Source: Phlebopus portentosus
Taxonomy: Eukaryota > Basidiomycota > Agaricomycetes > Boletales > Boletinellaceae
DNA length: 64,000 nucleotides
NCBI GenBank assembly: GCA_037892935.1
Contig: JAYXKI010000018.1
Location: 806,001-870,000, forward strand
Direction of reading: 5' to 3'
The notes beneath the pieces are model-generated. The model saw only the letters and a program-made list of their open reading frames with translations, did no database searches and was not told where the DNA came from. A program made the translations under genes and the position numbers. Positions 11,666 to 24,153 of this stretch are shown one piece after another (positions within the stretch are counted from its first letter, which is position 1; every line of letters starts with the position of its first letter).

Positions 11666-13295
11666 TGAAACTCCTGTGGACGTTCTGATGCCGGACAGGG
11701 AGTGTATAGTTCGAGGGGCTGCCCTAGAATACCTTCAAGCAGTTAGCAGAGAGTTACACCCGAGCTAAGGGCACGAAGGAGTGGAGGGAAATAGGGATAG
11801 ACAATGGAAGGGCTTGGTGAGAACCGGGGATATGAGGGAAGCGCTCGAGGAGGAATTCCGAGGGTAGGCTTCTCCCGAGATCGACGGTGGTGGTGCAAAG
11901 GCTAAATCGACTCTCCGGCTCAACTGCGAGCTCTGGACTAAAGCCGACTAACCCAAGGCACAAGAACTAAACTAACTAAGCTACGCTAGTCGAACCACCA
12001 ACCCGAACGTGACTAATCGACTGTGCTAACACACTGGTAAGCGACTGCAGTCGATCTCACTCGTAGTCTTAAGTGTCGGAACGCGGCGTAACGGTTTGAA
12101 ACGCGATACGATAGACGAAGGACAATAGCTGAGTGTGTCGTAATGTGATGCGAGGGATGGAGGTGCACAACGATGACGGAAGGGGACTGAGAGAATCTAA
12201 GGATATGTGTGGGACGATGAAACCGACCGTTTCCGATCGAAACGATGCAGAATAGCACCGGGCTGGTCTTGAGGAAGCGGGGAGTGGAAAGTCAAGAGGA
12301 AAGGGGTGATATGGTGTCCTTTCCCGACAACAATGGAGAGGAGAAGGTGTTGCGAGACCAAATGCGAGCGGCACGCAGAGTAACTGGGTTACGAGCGAAA
12401 CTGGGCGAAACGGTTCGGAACACGTAAGGAGGTTTCGGTTCGGGTGAGAGAAGTAAGAGGAGCCTTTGTACGATCACAGTGAACTATACGAACGTACGAA
12501 CGGCTCTGCTGCGAAGAGAGATCACCGATCGACTGTACAGAACACGAAATATCGTATATTAGACTTTTAGAGACGAGAGAGTCCACTACGAACAAGTAGA
12601 CTGGAGGTCGAGGGACTTTTGGGACGATGTGAGAACTGTAAGCTAAGCTCCCACTCAGCTCCGACTAAGCTGTCCTTCTACTACGAGAGTCGTGCTATAT
12701 TTATACTAAACGTCCAAGGCTGAGCCTCCCAGCGGTCAGAGAACCTACGTCATAAAGAAAAGGGAACACATATCGCTATCTACAAAGGAGAGGAGCGCAT
12801 AGGAATGGTTTAAGGGACACATAGGTCAAAAGAAACAATACTAAGCATGTCTGGAACGAGAGCATAATGGATTAAAGGGGACACATATAGAAAGGTCAGA
12901 ATATATGCGGAACCTTCGGAACCGGGTCTCTTTGAGCGGAACGAAGCGGAACTCGGGGAAACGACTCGGAAGGGCTCTGGCTAGCCTGACAAGGTAAGTC
13001 TGCGATGTTTAACAAAGGAGAGGGACTGAGGACGAGGTTGCAGGGTCAAATCTCTTTGTCTGGAATGCGGATCCGAGGTCCGGAGACTTGTGATCGACGC
13101 GTGCAAACTCGATGCCGTGATTCTCCCGTCTTGATGGCCGATCAAAGAACGGTGCATGTGCCATCTGGACTATGGCGTTCTTGCTAAGTTCACTCGTTCG
13201 AGTGAAACCAGTCGAAACCGAGCGAAACCAGTCGGAACACCGCAGAACTGGTCGTAACGACTCCGTACGTTCCCAAGCTTCAGACTTACTCTTCA
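11666..13295 (-). repeat. Solo LTR of the Gypsy-4 family inside Gypsy-1
   Basis: 1630 bp, nearly identical over its full length to the Gypsy-4 LTR (52163-53790) in inverse orientation, bounded TGAAACTCC...CTCTTCA. Flanking TCGG (11662-11665) and TCAG (13296-13299) fit a 4-bp target duplication with one mutation. No internal element sequence is present, so it arose by LTR-LTR recombination. Confidence 0.9.
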
Positions 13296-16200
13296 TCAGC
13301 CTAGACCAGTCTTCAATGCTGACGGAACAAGCAATGAGGCTGGATTGATCAAGGAATACGTAGTCATACGAATGTTCTTTGGGAAACACGAGGAAGAGAT
13401 TCGACTGGCAGTGACATCCTTAGCGTCAAGCAACATCTTCCTCGGACATGACTGGTTGACGAAGCATAATCCTGAGATTGATTGGAGGTTAGGAACAGTT
13501 AAGTTCACCTATTGCCCTGACGAATGTGAGTCGCCACTGTCGAGCGAGGAGATAGATGAAGAGTTTGTGAGGAATGTGCGGATGAAGGAAGCGGCAAAAT
13601 GGCCACCTTACCTGGAGGAATACGCCGACGTTTTTAGTGAGGAATCGTTCGAACGCTTACCAAACCACCGAACGTGGGACCACGCTATTGACCTGAAACC
13701 GGATTTCAAACCCAGCGACTGCAAGGTTTACCCGTTATCACCAAAAGAACAAGAAGCGATGAGGGAGTTCATTGAGGAAAACCTAGCGTCAGGACGTATC
13801 CGACAGTCGAAGTCTCCAATGGCGTCACCATTCTTCTTTATCAAGAAAGAGGATGGGAGCTTACGAGCAATCCAAGACTATCGAAAGCTCAATGAAGGGA
13901 CGGTCAAGAAATAATACCCGTTGCCACTGATAAATGAGCTTATCGACAAGGTTAAGGATGCAAGATACATCACGAAGCTCGACGTTCGTTGGGGATACTA
14001 CAACATCCGGATTCGCGAGGGAGACGAGTGGAAGGCAGTGTTCTGGATAAATCTAGGCTTATTCGAACCCACAGTCATGTTCTTCGGTTTGTGTAATGCG
14101 CCAGCAACGTTCCAAGGCTTTATGAATGACATCTTTCAGGAGCTAATTCATGAGGGTGTCATCATCATTTACCTTGATGACATTCTCATCTTCTCGAATG
14201 ATCTAGAAGAACATCGCAGATGCACCAAACAAGTCTTTGAGATCCTTCGCCAAAACGGACTTTTCCTAAAGCCGCAGAAGTGCGAGTTCGAAGTTGACAC
14301 AGTCAAGTACCTCGGACACATTATTGGCAATGGCAAAGTTCGAATGGATCCCAAGAAGACGGCGGCAGTACAGGACTGGCCAGTTCCAAGGAACGTCCAC
14401 AAACTGCAACAATTCCTGGGATTAGGAAATTGGTTGCGACGTTTTGTTAAGGATTACAGTTCGGTCATCAAACCCTTGACTACCCTAACAGGTAAGGTGG
14501 AATGGAAATGGGGCGAAGATGAGCAGGCAGCGTTTGAGGAATTGAAGCGTCGTTTGAGTAGTCCTCCCGTGTTAGCGATACCCAACAACGAGGACCCTTT
14601 CCGTGTAGAAGCAGATGCGTCGGACTTTGCGACTGGTGGAGTCCTTCTCCAGAAACAAGATGGCAAATGGAAGGTGATTGCTTATCGGTCGTCAACATTC
14701 CTAGAGGCAGAGCGAAACTATGAGATTTACGACAAGGAAATGCTCGCCATCATTCAAGCCCTAAAGGAATGGCGACAATATCTCCAGGGAGCTAACCAAC
14801 CGTTTGAGGTATGGACAGACCATGCAAATCTAACATACTTCTGATCGCCGCAGAAGTTAAATTGTCGACAAGCTCGTTGGCGACTCGATTTAGCTGAGTT
14901 CGATTTCACGCTAGTCCATAAACCCAGAAAGACGTTGGGAAAAGCTGATCTGTTGTCATGCCGGGCGGATTATGACAAGGGCGAGCGCGATAATGAGAAC
15001 GTGACTTTCATCAAGAAGGAATAGCTGGTTAGAGGAACGGTTCAGATGTCAAGAGAAGTACTCGTTGAAAAGGTCGTAGAAGCGCAGAGACAAGAGGACG
15101 AGGGAGTGAGGCCGAAGGACGTCGAGAAGAGAGGGGACATGTGGAGAAAGGGCCGCCGGCTATATGTACCAGCGAGCATCAGAGAGGACGTCATGAAGGA
15201 ACACCATGACTCAACCCTGGCAGGACATCCAGGAGCAACAAAGACGATCCAGCTGATAGCACGCAGGTACTGGTGGCCGAGGATGAGTGCAGATGTGTGG
15301 GTGTATGTGCGGGGGTGTGATCATTGTCAGCGGACGAAGGCTCTAAGGACAACGAGAGCAAAGGTTTTGCACCCTAACGAGGTGCCGGAGGCGCCATGGC
15401 AGATTGTCACGGTCGACCTAATTGGAGAGTTGCCAGAATCGAATGGGTTCAATGCGATTTGCATAGTGGTCGATCGCTTTAGCAAACAAATCCATGCGAT
15501 TCCAACAACGACAAAGTTAATGGCGGAAGGCATGGCTAGGATCTACAGAGACCATGTCTTCCGATTACACGGACTACCATGGAAGATCATTCATGACCGA
15601 GAGGTGCAATTCGACGCAAAGATGATGAAGGAGTTGTACAAGCTCCTCCACATTGAAGGCAACCCATCGACAGCGTATCACCCACAAACTGACGGACAGA
15701 CAGAGCGAGTTAATCAGGAACTAGAACAATACCTGCGGCTATACGTCAACCATCAGCAGTCGGACTGGGTGGACTGGCTGGCTCTCGCAGAATTCGCATA
15801 CAACAACCGTGAACATTCAGCGATGAAGCTATCTCCCTTCTTCGTCAATACGGGAATGCACCCCTTAGACTTTACGGGGGTTGGAACAGCATCATCGAAC
15901 CTGTCAGCAGAAGAATTTGCCAAGCATGTCAAGGAGGTGCACGAACTCGCTCAAGGTAACCTAACCCAAGCAAACGAAGACATGAAGCATTTCTATGACC
16001 GCCATGCTGGGAAGTCCATTACCTATGAAGCAGGGCAGAAAGTCTTCTTAGATGGACGAAATATCAAGATGATCCAACTGACGAAGAAGATGGATGATAA
16101 ATGGTTCAGTCCCTTCGAGGTAGTAGAAAAGGTTGGCGCAAGTGCATACAGACTCAAACTACCGAAGACCTGGAAGAAGGTCCATCCAGTTTTCAATAAG

Positions 16201-16560
16201 ATCTTGCTCAAACCAGCCATCCAACCGTCCTTTGAATCGCAGAAGAAACCACCTCCACCACCGCCAGTGATCATTGATGAGCAGGAAGAGTACGAGGTTG
16301 AAGAAATACTCAACTCGCATCTGCATCGAGGCAAGCTCCAATTCTTGGTCAAGTGGGTTGGATATGAGGAAGCGACTTGGCAGCCAGAATCCGACGTCAA
16401 GGATAATGCGCAGGAGTCAATTCAAGAATTCTACCGCAAACATCCTGGAGCTCCAAGGAAGTTAACAATACCTCGACAAAGCCTGCGAGCGCTGTACAAG
16501 TTCACGTCCTCAGAAGGCTTATGTGGTTGGTCAGGACGCCCAACCTTGAAGAGGGGGTGA
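13296..16560 (+). pseudogene. pol: Gypsy-1 pol: protease end, RT, RNase H, integrase, chromodomain
   Basis: Continues the protease ([16 protein letters not shown]). Reverse transcriptase has YLDDILIFSND (about 14170), RNase H has VEADASDFATGG, and integrase has an HHCC zinc finger (HHDSTLAGHPG...CDHCQRTK, about 15203-15345), then catalytic Asp in TVDLIGEL, Asp in IHDREVQF and Glu in QTERVNQELE. The C-terminus at about 16285-16450 is a chromodomain (YEVEEILNSH...FLVKWVGYEEATWQPE), which in chromoviruses directs insertion to heterochromatin. Stops: TAA 13912, TGA 14842, TAG 15022. The final TGA touches the 3' LTR, so the polypurine tract (GAAGAGGGGGTGA) is coding. Confidence 0.92.
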
Positions 16561-17018
16561 TGTAAGGACTCGAACATTTTCCTTTTCTTTTCTGACGTCA
16601 TCATTTATTTTAATATTCTTTTTCTTTTCTTTTATTTTTCTTATGCGCTTATTCATCCTTTTGCCGGAACATTCCACAATGTTCTATCACGCTCACTAAT
16701 CATCCCATTCCTTGTCATGTGACTTCCCATTAGGGTAGACCTTTCCCGCACCCAAAGTCTATATAAGTAGATAGTTTGACTCTTTCGTTCCTTGTCTTTC
16801 TATTCTACTTACCTTCACTGCGACCTAGGTATCTACTCTTGTATTATTAGTTTGCTGAATTCTACTTACCTTCACTGCGACCTAGTGTTCGACGGTCTGG
16901 ACTTAAGCCTCGTCTTAGCTGTCTTGACCTGAGCGACGTGTTTGGGATTATCTCATTCACGCTTGTTTGTTGTTGTGTTGGCCTGCCTCGACTCAGTCCT
17001 TGAGTCGTCCGCCTAACA
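16561..17018 (+). repeat. Gypsy-1 3' LTR
   Basis: 458 bp, matching 8732-9189 apart from a few transitions (for example GATGTCA/GACGTCA and CTAGCG/CTAGTG). It ends in CTAACA, followed by the CTAGA copy of the target duplication. Confidence 0.92.
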
Positions 17019-17617
17019 CTAGAGCTCATAGGGTGTACTAGCAGATACAGTAGAGGTGGGAGAGAAGTTGTGCACATGCACAAATGCTGCCACTACATCC
17101 TATCAAAAGCTAGAGGGCAGATGTGCTTTATTAAGCATAGTAGTGATACTCTTTATAAGTGTCCTGTTAGCATGCTCTATAACACTATTCTGATAAGATT
17201 CATCTCTAATAGTATACTGTCTATAGATGTCTGCAGTAATACAGAACTGGTCACATTCTTTAGACACATACTCTCCATCTTTATCATCATAAGTAGCTTT
17301 GATTTTCACTCCTAACTGGTTCTTTACATAGCCTTAAATTGCTTAAAAGCAGCAAATGTATCACTCTTCTTCTTTAATAGAAGAACAGCCCAGTAGCAGC
17401 TGTAATCATCAATGAAGGTAATCCAGTATTTGAAACTATATCTGGACTGGACAGATAATAGACTATGAACATCAGAGTGAACTAATTGGAGAAGACTAGA
17501 AGCTCTGTAAGATACAAGTTTAGAGATATTAGACCTGTGCTGCTTGCTAGAAATACAAGGTTCATAGGATCTGAAGTACTCTTAGACTTGACAACCATTC
17601 TGTTGACTAACTCCTTA
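17019..17617 (-). pseudogene. copia integrase core remnant (copy B)
   Basis: Minus-strand frame 17103-17309 includes VKIKATYDDKDGEYVSKECDQFC...NSVIEHANRTLIKS, matching the copia integrase pattern around the third catalytic residue (GVAERANRTL in relatives). Upstream coding continues to 17617, where a MITE interrupts it. Several stops are present. Confidence 0.78.
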
Positions 17618-18070
17618 GGGCCTGATTGGTACAAAAAATAACGGCAGATAGCTTATCTAAAGATTAAGGTCGTGAGACCCGGAGTCTTCCTGTTATGAGG
17701 TAATGTAGTCGGTAGCGCTCGGCATCTGCTAAACACTGGATTACAAATGTGATCGATGCATTTGCTACATTTAGAAGTTACGTGTGCCAGCAGCTGATGG
17801 TGACTTGGAATTACTTGGTATTTATAAGTGTAACCTTACTCTGCCAGCATGCAAGTCAAACTCAACATATTTCTCCTCTATGATTTATTGTTAAGGTATG
17901 ATTGAGGCAAATCCCTGCCATTTTGGTACCGGAATGTTACGGATGTGATGCTTACCTCAACTGAACAAATAGAAACAAATAACGAGGGGAAATGCCGGAT
18001 CTCACGTCGTTAACTCGTTATCCAGCTATCCGCCCTTATCCACCTGTTATTTTTTGTACCGATCAGGGCC
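17618..18070. mobile_element. PIF/Harbinger (Tourist-like) MITE, 453 bp
   Basis: Terminal inverted repeats start GGGCCTGATTGGTACAAAAA on the left and GGCCCTGATCGGTACAAAAA on the right complement, about 25 bp, and are flanked by TTA on both sides (17615-17617, 18071-18073). The empty site is visible in copia copy A (near 50-70, CTCCTCAGTCAT). A TTA/TWA target and GGGCC ends are typical of Tourist MITEs. It has no coding capacity and would need a Harbinger transposase in trans. Confidence 0.88.
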
Positions 18071-19500
18071 TTAGTCATTAATCTATTCACATCACCATAA
18101 TTGAAGTTTGCAAAGCACCTATGCCAAAGTATAGTATCAAGTAGATAAGTGCTAGTGAATGCAGCATAAGTAATAGTAGAGACAATATAGCTATTGAGAG
18201 TTGCTGCATTATTAGGAGTAATGTTTGCAGTAAAGAGGACTGTTCTATAATGATGAAAAAGCATCTTGTTATAATAAATGGTAATAATATACGATTTGGA
18301 ATGAGTCAAATACAGGACTGGGAGGAAAGTGTTTTAAGATCAGAAATATAAAGTACATACTCAAATTCAAGTAACTGTCCAGATTTGCCACTAAGTACAG
18401 GCTGAAAGCACACTGTGCTAATACCAACTGAATAAATAATTTAGTTGTTGGCTAAACAAATAGGGGTGTGATTTGTTAAGTATTTAGTAAACCAATGATA
18501 ATGTGGAGTCATGTGGCAAGTAATACCTGTATCAGCAATTCAGTCAGTTCCTGTATCTGAGATAAGAGGTGAATAGAGATTAGTGTAGTCAAGAGCACTT
18601 GCATTGCTAGCAAATTTAGCAGATTCATCTTGTTGAGCAACATGGGCCTTCTGGCCCTTTCTGCTCTTCCTGCTCTTCTTTTTCCTATTTCTCTTAGCTC
18701 TAACATGTGTATCCTTAGAGGCTGCCTGTTTCATATAGCAGTTCTCCTCTATATGCTTAGGAATGTCACAGAAGGTGCAAGTGACATCTTGAGAGGAGAT
18801 AGGCTTTACAGCACTACTAGTGGATATGAACATAGTTTGGGACTGAAGCTGAATGTGCTCTTGATGGTTCTGCTGCTTTTGAGCAAATGCCTCCTTGAAG
18901 TTATTTTACTTAAATTTCTTTATAAGGAGCATTACAGAGCAAAAGGAGGTATAGTCCTCAGGAAGAGCACAAATTAAATATGTACATGTAAGCTTATTCT
19001 CAAACTTCTCAAGTTTGAGGGTGCTAGAATGAGTGCTTCTGATCTTATGCAATGCCAGCTCAACTCTGCTCATTAGATTGGTGAGAGACTCATCTTCCTT
19101 TTTGGTGATATTAAAGAACTCATCATAAGTATTAAAGTGTACAGCTGGGTTGTTCTACTCATTGATCTTCTAAAGCTCAGTTTACATCTTGATTAGATCA
19201 TCTATATAGTCTTGCACTATAACCTGCATACTATGCTTAAGTCTCTGATAGATCAGACCTGCAGCTTGCTTAACCTTCTCTTTCCAGAGCTGGACAGCCT
19301 CTGCTGAAGCACTAGGCTTAGCTTTCTAACTAGAGGTCAGGTGCTACAACTTCTTAACTTGAAGTGCAGCATGCATATCATACTTCCAGACAGAGTAATT
19401 ACTGACATTGAGCTTAATGATAGTAGATAGTATCTTAGAGGTTGCAGGTTCAGATATAATAGTGAGAATAAGGTGTGAATGAAAGTAGACAGATGATGTG
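18071..19500 (-). pseudogene. copia gag - protease - gag-pre-integrase remnant (copy B)
   Basis: Minus-strand frame 18010-18309 carries LWHRCFANFNYGDVNRLM, a gag-pre-integrase motif. Frame 18540-18833 carries the zinc knuckle CTFCDIPKHIEENC and a basic stretch. Between them is ADTGITCHMTP, with the protease D-T-G kept but the following Ala changed to Ile. Gag sequence runs to about 19480. It is more decayed than copy A. Confidence 0.75.
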
Positions 19501-21710
19501 CTCAGAAGAAAATAAGCAATAAGGGAGTCGTAAGAGAGAGAGCACTAACAAATTTATGTCTGGAGGTGACAGATTAATGCCAACTAGTGTAGTCTTCTAC
19601 AATCACTAAAGTATATACAGATTTGTTATAAGATAGTGCTGATCTGTTGATCTGCTAAGACCCTACAGGCACCGCTGACTGAGAGAAGCTCTAAGCTTAA
19701 GTAAACACTTAAAGAATAACTACAACCAGCAAACTAAGGCTGGGCAGGCAAGCTTTATAGTCTATAGACTAAGCTGATCTAATATCAGTAATAAAGCCAC
19801 ACACTAATTAACACTAGAGCTACCAGACACAAAATGCAGTGCAGAGAGAGAACAGATGGGCAGAACAGTGTGCAAATTAGTATACAGATAGAGGAAAATA
19901 AGCCAAATTGAACAGTGTAAAAAGTATGGAGATCGGATCAGCAGATTAGCAGCAATTAACAATTTTTGTTAGCATAAGAATAGCTCGTAGTACAGTTAAA
20001 CTATGACTGATGAAGCTAAAACTTAGTGGAATATGCACAGGTATGAGAGTCATATGCATACCAAAGGGCATCCAGATCAGATCAGCAGTTGTTGAGAAAA
20101 TTGAAAGTTGCTAAAATAGAGTGTAAAATAAAGATCCTTCAATATGTCAGCAAGTTCTTAGCCGATTTGGCTGAAACTTTGCTACAGAGGACATAGAAAT
20201 AGGCCAAATAAATGTGCCAAATTTTGTGAGAAACAGATCAGCAGTTCAACGAGAATAGGCAATGCAACTTTGAAAATAGTTACAGCTAGTTGCAAAATTG
20301 TTGGCAATCATGTAATTTCACCACTTTTCCTGTCACAAGTGCCTTAAAATATAGATAAAATTGTATCTCACCCAAAACTCAATGGTTTCACATTATCTAA
20401 GTTGCTAAATTTATATTTTCAAAAGGACTTTCATTTAGAAACAAAGATTGAGAAAATAGAGCAAAAAATGACCCTAAAATAGCAAAAATATTGTTTTTTC
20501 CCTCTTCTTTACATATACATTTTTTTCTGTGATCCCTGCTGGTCCAGCACCTCCCCAAAGCTGTCCAAAATGATAACATAATTATACTATGAATTTAAAG
20601 TCTGAATTTGAGTTGAATTGTAGACCAGAATGTACTGCTTTGAGGCATGCCTGAATCACTCAAAACTCATCATTCCCCCCAGCCTTCCAAGCTCCAGAAA
20701 AAATTCTTACAGGTCAGATTCATACATGTAAATTTAGTATAGATTAAATACATGAGCTTTAAGCACCACCTGTTGCTGTAGGATCTACTGGGGAGCTGTG
20801 CTGAACAAGTGATTCTGGTTATATGCACCATTCTAGACAGCATCTTCTCAGCTCACCAGTGCAAGCTGAGGCCCTAGCTAATATATAAAACTAGTCTATT
20901 ACATCTGAAATAAATTTACATGTATGAATCTGACCTGTAAGAATTTTTTCTGGAGCTTGGGAGGCTAGGAGGAAATGATGAGTTTTGAGTGATTCAGGCA
21001 TGCCTCAAAGCAGTACATTCTGGTCTATAACTCAACTCAAATTCAGACTTTAAATTTGTAGTATAATCATGTTATTATTTTGGACAGCTTTGGGGAGGTG
21101 CTGGACCAGCAGAAAGTATAGAAAAAAATGCATATGCAAAGAAGAGGCAAAAAACAATATTTTTGCTATTTTGGGGTCATTTTTTGCTCTATTTTCTCAA
21201 TTTTTATTTCTAAATGAAAGTCCTTTTGAAAGTATGAATTTAGCAACTTAGATGATGTGAAACCATTGAGTTTTGGGTGAGATATGATTTTATCTGTGTT
21301 TTGAGGCACTTGTGATATAAAAAGTGGTGAAATCACATGATTGCTAACAATTTTGCAACTAGCTGTAAAAGTAATAGGGCTATAGTAGCGTCAAATCGTA
21401 ACAATTAGGCTGAAACTCAGCAGGACAGTAGGTCTATATGGGCCAAGTAAACATACCAAAGGGCATCAAAAATGACTAGATGGTTGTGGAGCAATTAAGT
21501 AGTGGAGCTTTAAGAAGATTTAACACTAATAGAGGCCAAAGAAGAAAGCAGAGGGCTCTGAGACTGTGGAAACTGCACAGAAGGGTGCAGAAGGTGATGA
21601 GAACACTAGAAACACACTAAAAGGCCAGTTTAGAATACTAAAAACTTCTCTGACAATAGCAGCAACTGTTTAAACTCAAAAACTCAAAAATACAATAGTG
21701 TAGACAACTA
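19500..21710 (-). other. copia 5' leader (copy B), interrupted by a foldback element
   Basis: Aligns to the untranslated leader of copy A (1480-2660) and of copy C (29199-29737). It is noncoding. It stops at 21709-21710 (TA), where sequence starting CAGCTGTTTGTAAAAG begins, whereas copy A continues to the primer-binding site and LTR. Confidence 0.7.
20283..21365. mobile_element. 1083-bp foldback element, copy 1
   Basis: Two inverted arms of about 450 bp (about 20283-20742 and 20920-21365) flank a ~180-bp centre. Ends are CAGCTAGTTGCAAAATTG with a TA duplication (20281-20282, 21366-21367); the intact site is visible in copia copy A near 2296. The 60-codon ORFs in each arm are mirror images and not evidence of a gene. 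TA targeting suggests mobilisation by a Tc1/mariner transposase. Confidence 0.88.
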
Positions 21711-23015
21711 CAGCTGTTTGTAAAAGTAATGAGAAAAGCTAAAATTATATAATTTTTCACTTGCATCATGCTCTTGAAAAGCAAAAATAAACAAAATAGC
21801 TAATTGCTCACTCAATATTTCACATTAAGACATACTATTATAATGTAAAAAAAGCACTCGAAAATGCACTTCTACAGGTGTAAAATTTTCCAAACAATGT
21901 TGTGTATAAGTGGCAATACAAGAAAGACAACCTCATCAAGTCAGTACCTCAACCAACTTCCTCAGACAGTAAAAAAATTGTAGCTCATGATATACTACTT
22001 ATAAAAATATGATTCAAGCAGATAAATTCATACAAGGATGGGTGGTATCTATATATGAGTTTTGTGGCTAAATGAGATGTCCTTCATAGAGAAAGGCAGT
22101 CCTCCAGCATATCTACATGCAGATTTCTCTCCCTCTTGCCCTCTTACCTATCATAACTCACATACTTCAATAAAAAAACCTGACCATTTCTGCTACAATC
22201 ATTTTTTGATGGGAATATTAGAGTCTGTGCAAGTTTTGATTATTAACAGGTCAGTACCTGCCCTTCACTACCTATCTCATCTAGTCGACACTGAAGAGAA
22301 TATATAGCAGTCTTTGGAACCAAGTCTATCAACATCTTCAAATTCATCTTCATATCTCGAGTCAGAGCAGACCAAGAAGCCTCAGCAACAGATCAGTTAG
22401 CTATATTTCATTGTGTCCATTATCACTCAGTACACAGCTCGCACGGACAAGTTCACTATCTATAAAAAAACAATTCTGACTTACAGCAAACCCTTGATCA
22501 AATGAAAGCAGGCAAAACTTGAACTATCACTACTATACATTATCACTACCAAAGAATACAATCTGATCTATACATATGCCAACATACAGGAAAAATACAG
22601 AGGCAGATATTATATGGAAGAACAGAATACTTATGATAGGAGATGAGAGGAGCATGACACAGCAACTCCTACTGTACATATATTACAAGGCAAGGAAAAT
22701 GGAGCTATTATGTAGTGACCTAACACAGCAAGCTCTTTATATACAAATAGCTACAAATAGAGTCAATGTACCTGCATAAGAAGACCGAGTTAAATATAAA
22801 TATAGGAGAAGATTCTTTCGAATAACAGCCTCCAAACAAAACAAAGGAGAGGTGAAGAGGACATAATTCCACTCATGAAGAGTAAGTGATCATCCATTCT
22901 ATAGTACTTTTGGCCTCCAACTGTAAAGCAAGGCTGGATGGTCCCTGGTCCAACTCATGCCACCTCTGCCTTTGAACTCATTATTTTTAGCTCCTAATTC
23001 ATCTGAACAGGCTTA
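21711..23015. other. Unassigned AT-rich insertion next to copia copy B
   Basis: Begins CAGCTGTTTGTAAAAGTAAT right after a TA in the copia leader, which looks like the end of a DNA transposon. I could not find a matching right end. ORFs at 22062-22307 and 22576-22779 (+) show no recognised domain. Confidence 0.4.
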
Positions 23016-24098
23016 CAGCTAGTTGCAAAATTGTTGGCAATCATGTGATTTCACCACTTTTCCTGTCATAAGTGCCTCAAAACACAGATAAAATCATATC
23101 TCACCCAAAACTTAATGGTTTCACATTATCTAAGTTGCTAAATTCATATTTTCAAAAGGGCTTTCATTAAGAAACAAAGATTGAGAAAATAGAGCAAAAA
23201 ATGACCCCAAAATAGCGAAAATATTATTTTTTGCCTCTTCTTTGCATGTGCATTTTTTTCTGTGATCCCTGCTGGTCCAGCACCTCCCCAAAGCTGTTCA
23301 AAATGATAACATGATTATACTATGAATTTACAGTCTGAATTTGAGTTGAATTGTGTACCAGAATGTACTGCTTTGAGGCATGCCTGAATCATTCAAAACT
23401 CATCATTCCCCCCTAGCCTCCCAAGCTCCAGAAAAAATTCTTACAGGTCAGATTCATGCATGTAAATTTACTATAGATTAAATATATGAGCTTTGAGCAC
23501 TACCTGTTGCTGTAGGATCCACTGGGGAGCTGTGCTGAACAAGTGGTTCTGGTTATATGCACCATTCTAGACAGCATCTTCTCAGCTCACCAGTGCAAGC
23601 TGAGGCCCTAGCTAATATATAAAACTAGTCTATTACATCTAAAATGAATTTACATGTATGAATCTGACCTGTAAGAATTTTTTCTGGAGCTTGGGAGGCT
23701 AGGAGGAAATGATAAGTTTTGAGTGATTCAGACATGCCTCAAAGCAGCACATTCTGGTACACAATTCAACTCAAATTCAGACTTTAAATTCATAGTATAA
23801 TTATGTTATCATTTTGGACAGCTTTGGGGAGGTGCTGGACCAGCAGGGATCACAGAAAAAAATGCACATGCAAAGAAGAGGCAAAAAAAATATTTTCGCT
23901 ATTTTAAGATCATTTTTTGCTCTATTTTCTCAATCTTTGTTTCTTAATGAAAGCCCTTTTGAAAATATGAATTTAGCAACTTAGATGATGTGAAACCATT
24001 GAGTTTTGGGTGAGATATGATTTTATCTGTATTTTGAGGCACTTGTGACATGAAAAGTGGTGAAATCACATGATTGCCAACAATTTTGCAACTAGCTG
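23016..24098. mobile_element. 1083-bp foldback element, copy 2
   Basis: Same length and structure as 20283-21365, with ends CAGCTAGTTGCAAAATTG and a TA duplication at 23014-23015 and 24099-24100. The two copies differ by scattered transitions, yet both are exactly 1083 bp. Confidence 0.88.
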
Positions 24099-24153
24099 TA
24101 ACTGAATTCAACCATTTCAACAGAATAATACTATCTGTATATATTGTTCCTTT

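Larger units (their letters stand above)
8732..17018 (+). mobile_element. Gypsy-1: chromodomain Ty3/gypsy retrotransposon
   Basis: A complete element with 458-bp LTRs (8732-9189 and 16561-17018), TG...CA ends and a 5-bp target duplication CCAGA / CTAGA (one transition). The internal order is gag, then pol with protease, reverse transcriptase, RNase H, integrase and a C-terminal chromodomain. A solo LTR of another family (11666-13295) sits in the protease. Nonsense codons at 9864, 13912, 14842 and 15022 make it defective. The LTRs differ at a handful of sites, all transitions where I checked, so it is younger than the copia host. Confidence 0.93.
6094..21710 (-). mobile_element. Ty1/copia element copy B, split by four insertions
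   Basis: The host copia copy consists of segments 6094-6677, 8091-8731, 17019-17617, 18071-20282 and 21366-21710, all on the minus strand. Read from the right they give 5' leader, gag, protease, gag-pre-integrase, integrase, a proline-rich linker and the start of reverse transcriptase. The integrase frame reads across the Gypsy-1 insertion: TPYELWF lies on the 17019 side and SKLDVSYLHVY on the 8731 side. Each interruption is a separate element with its own target duplication. The 5' LTR was not found. Confidence 0.8.

Noticed and set aside
20397..21251. Two 60-codon ORFs with nearly the same protein on opposite strands
   Set aside because: They are the same sequence in the two inverted arms of the foldback element, not genes.
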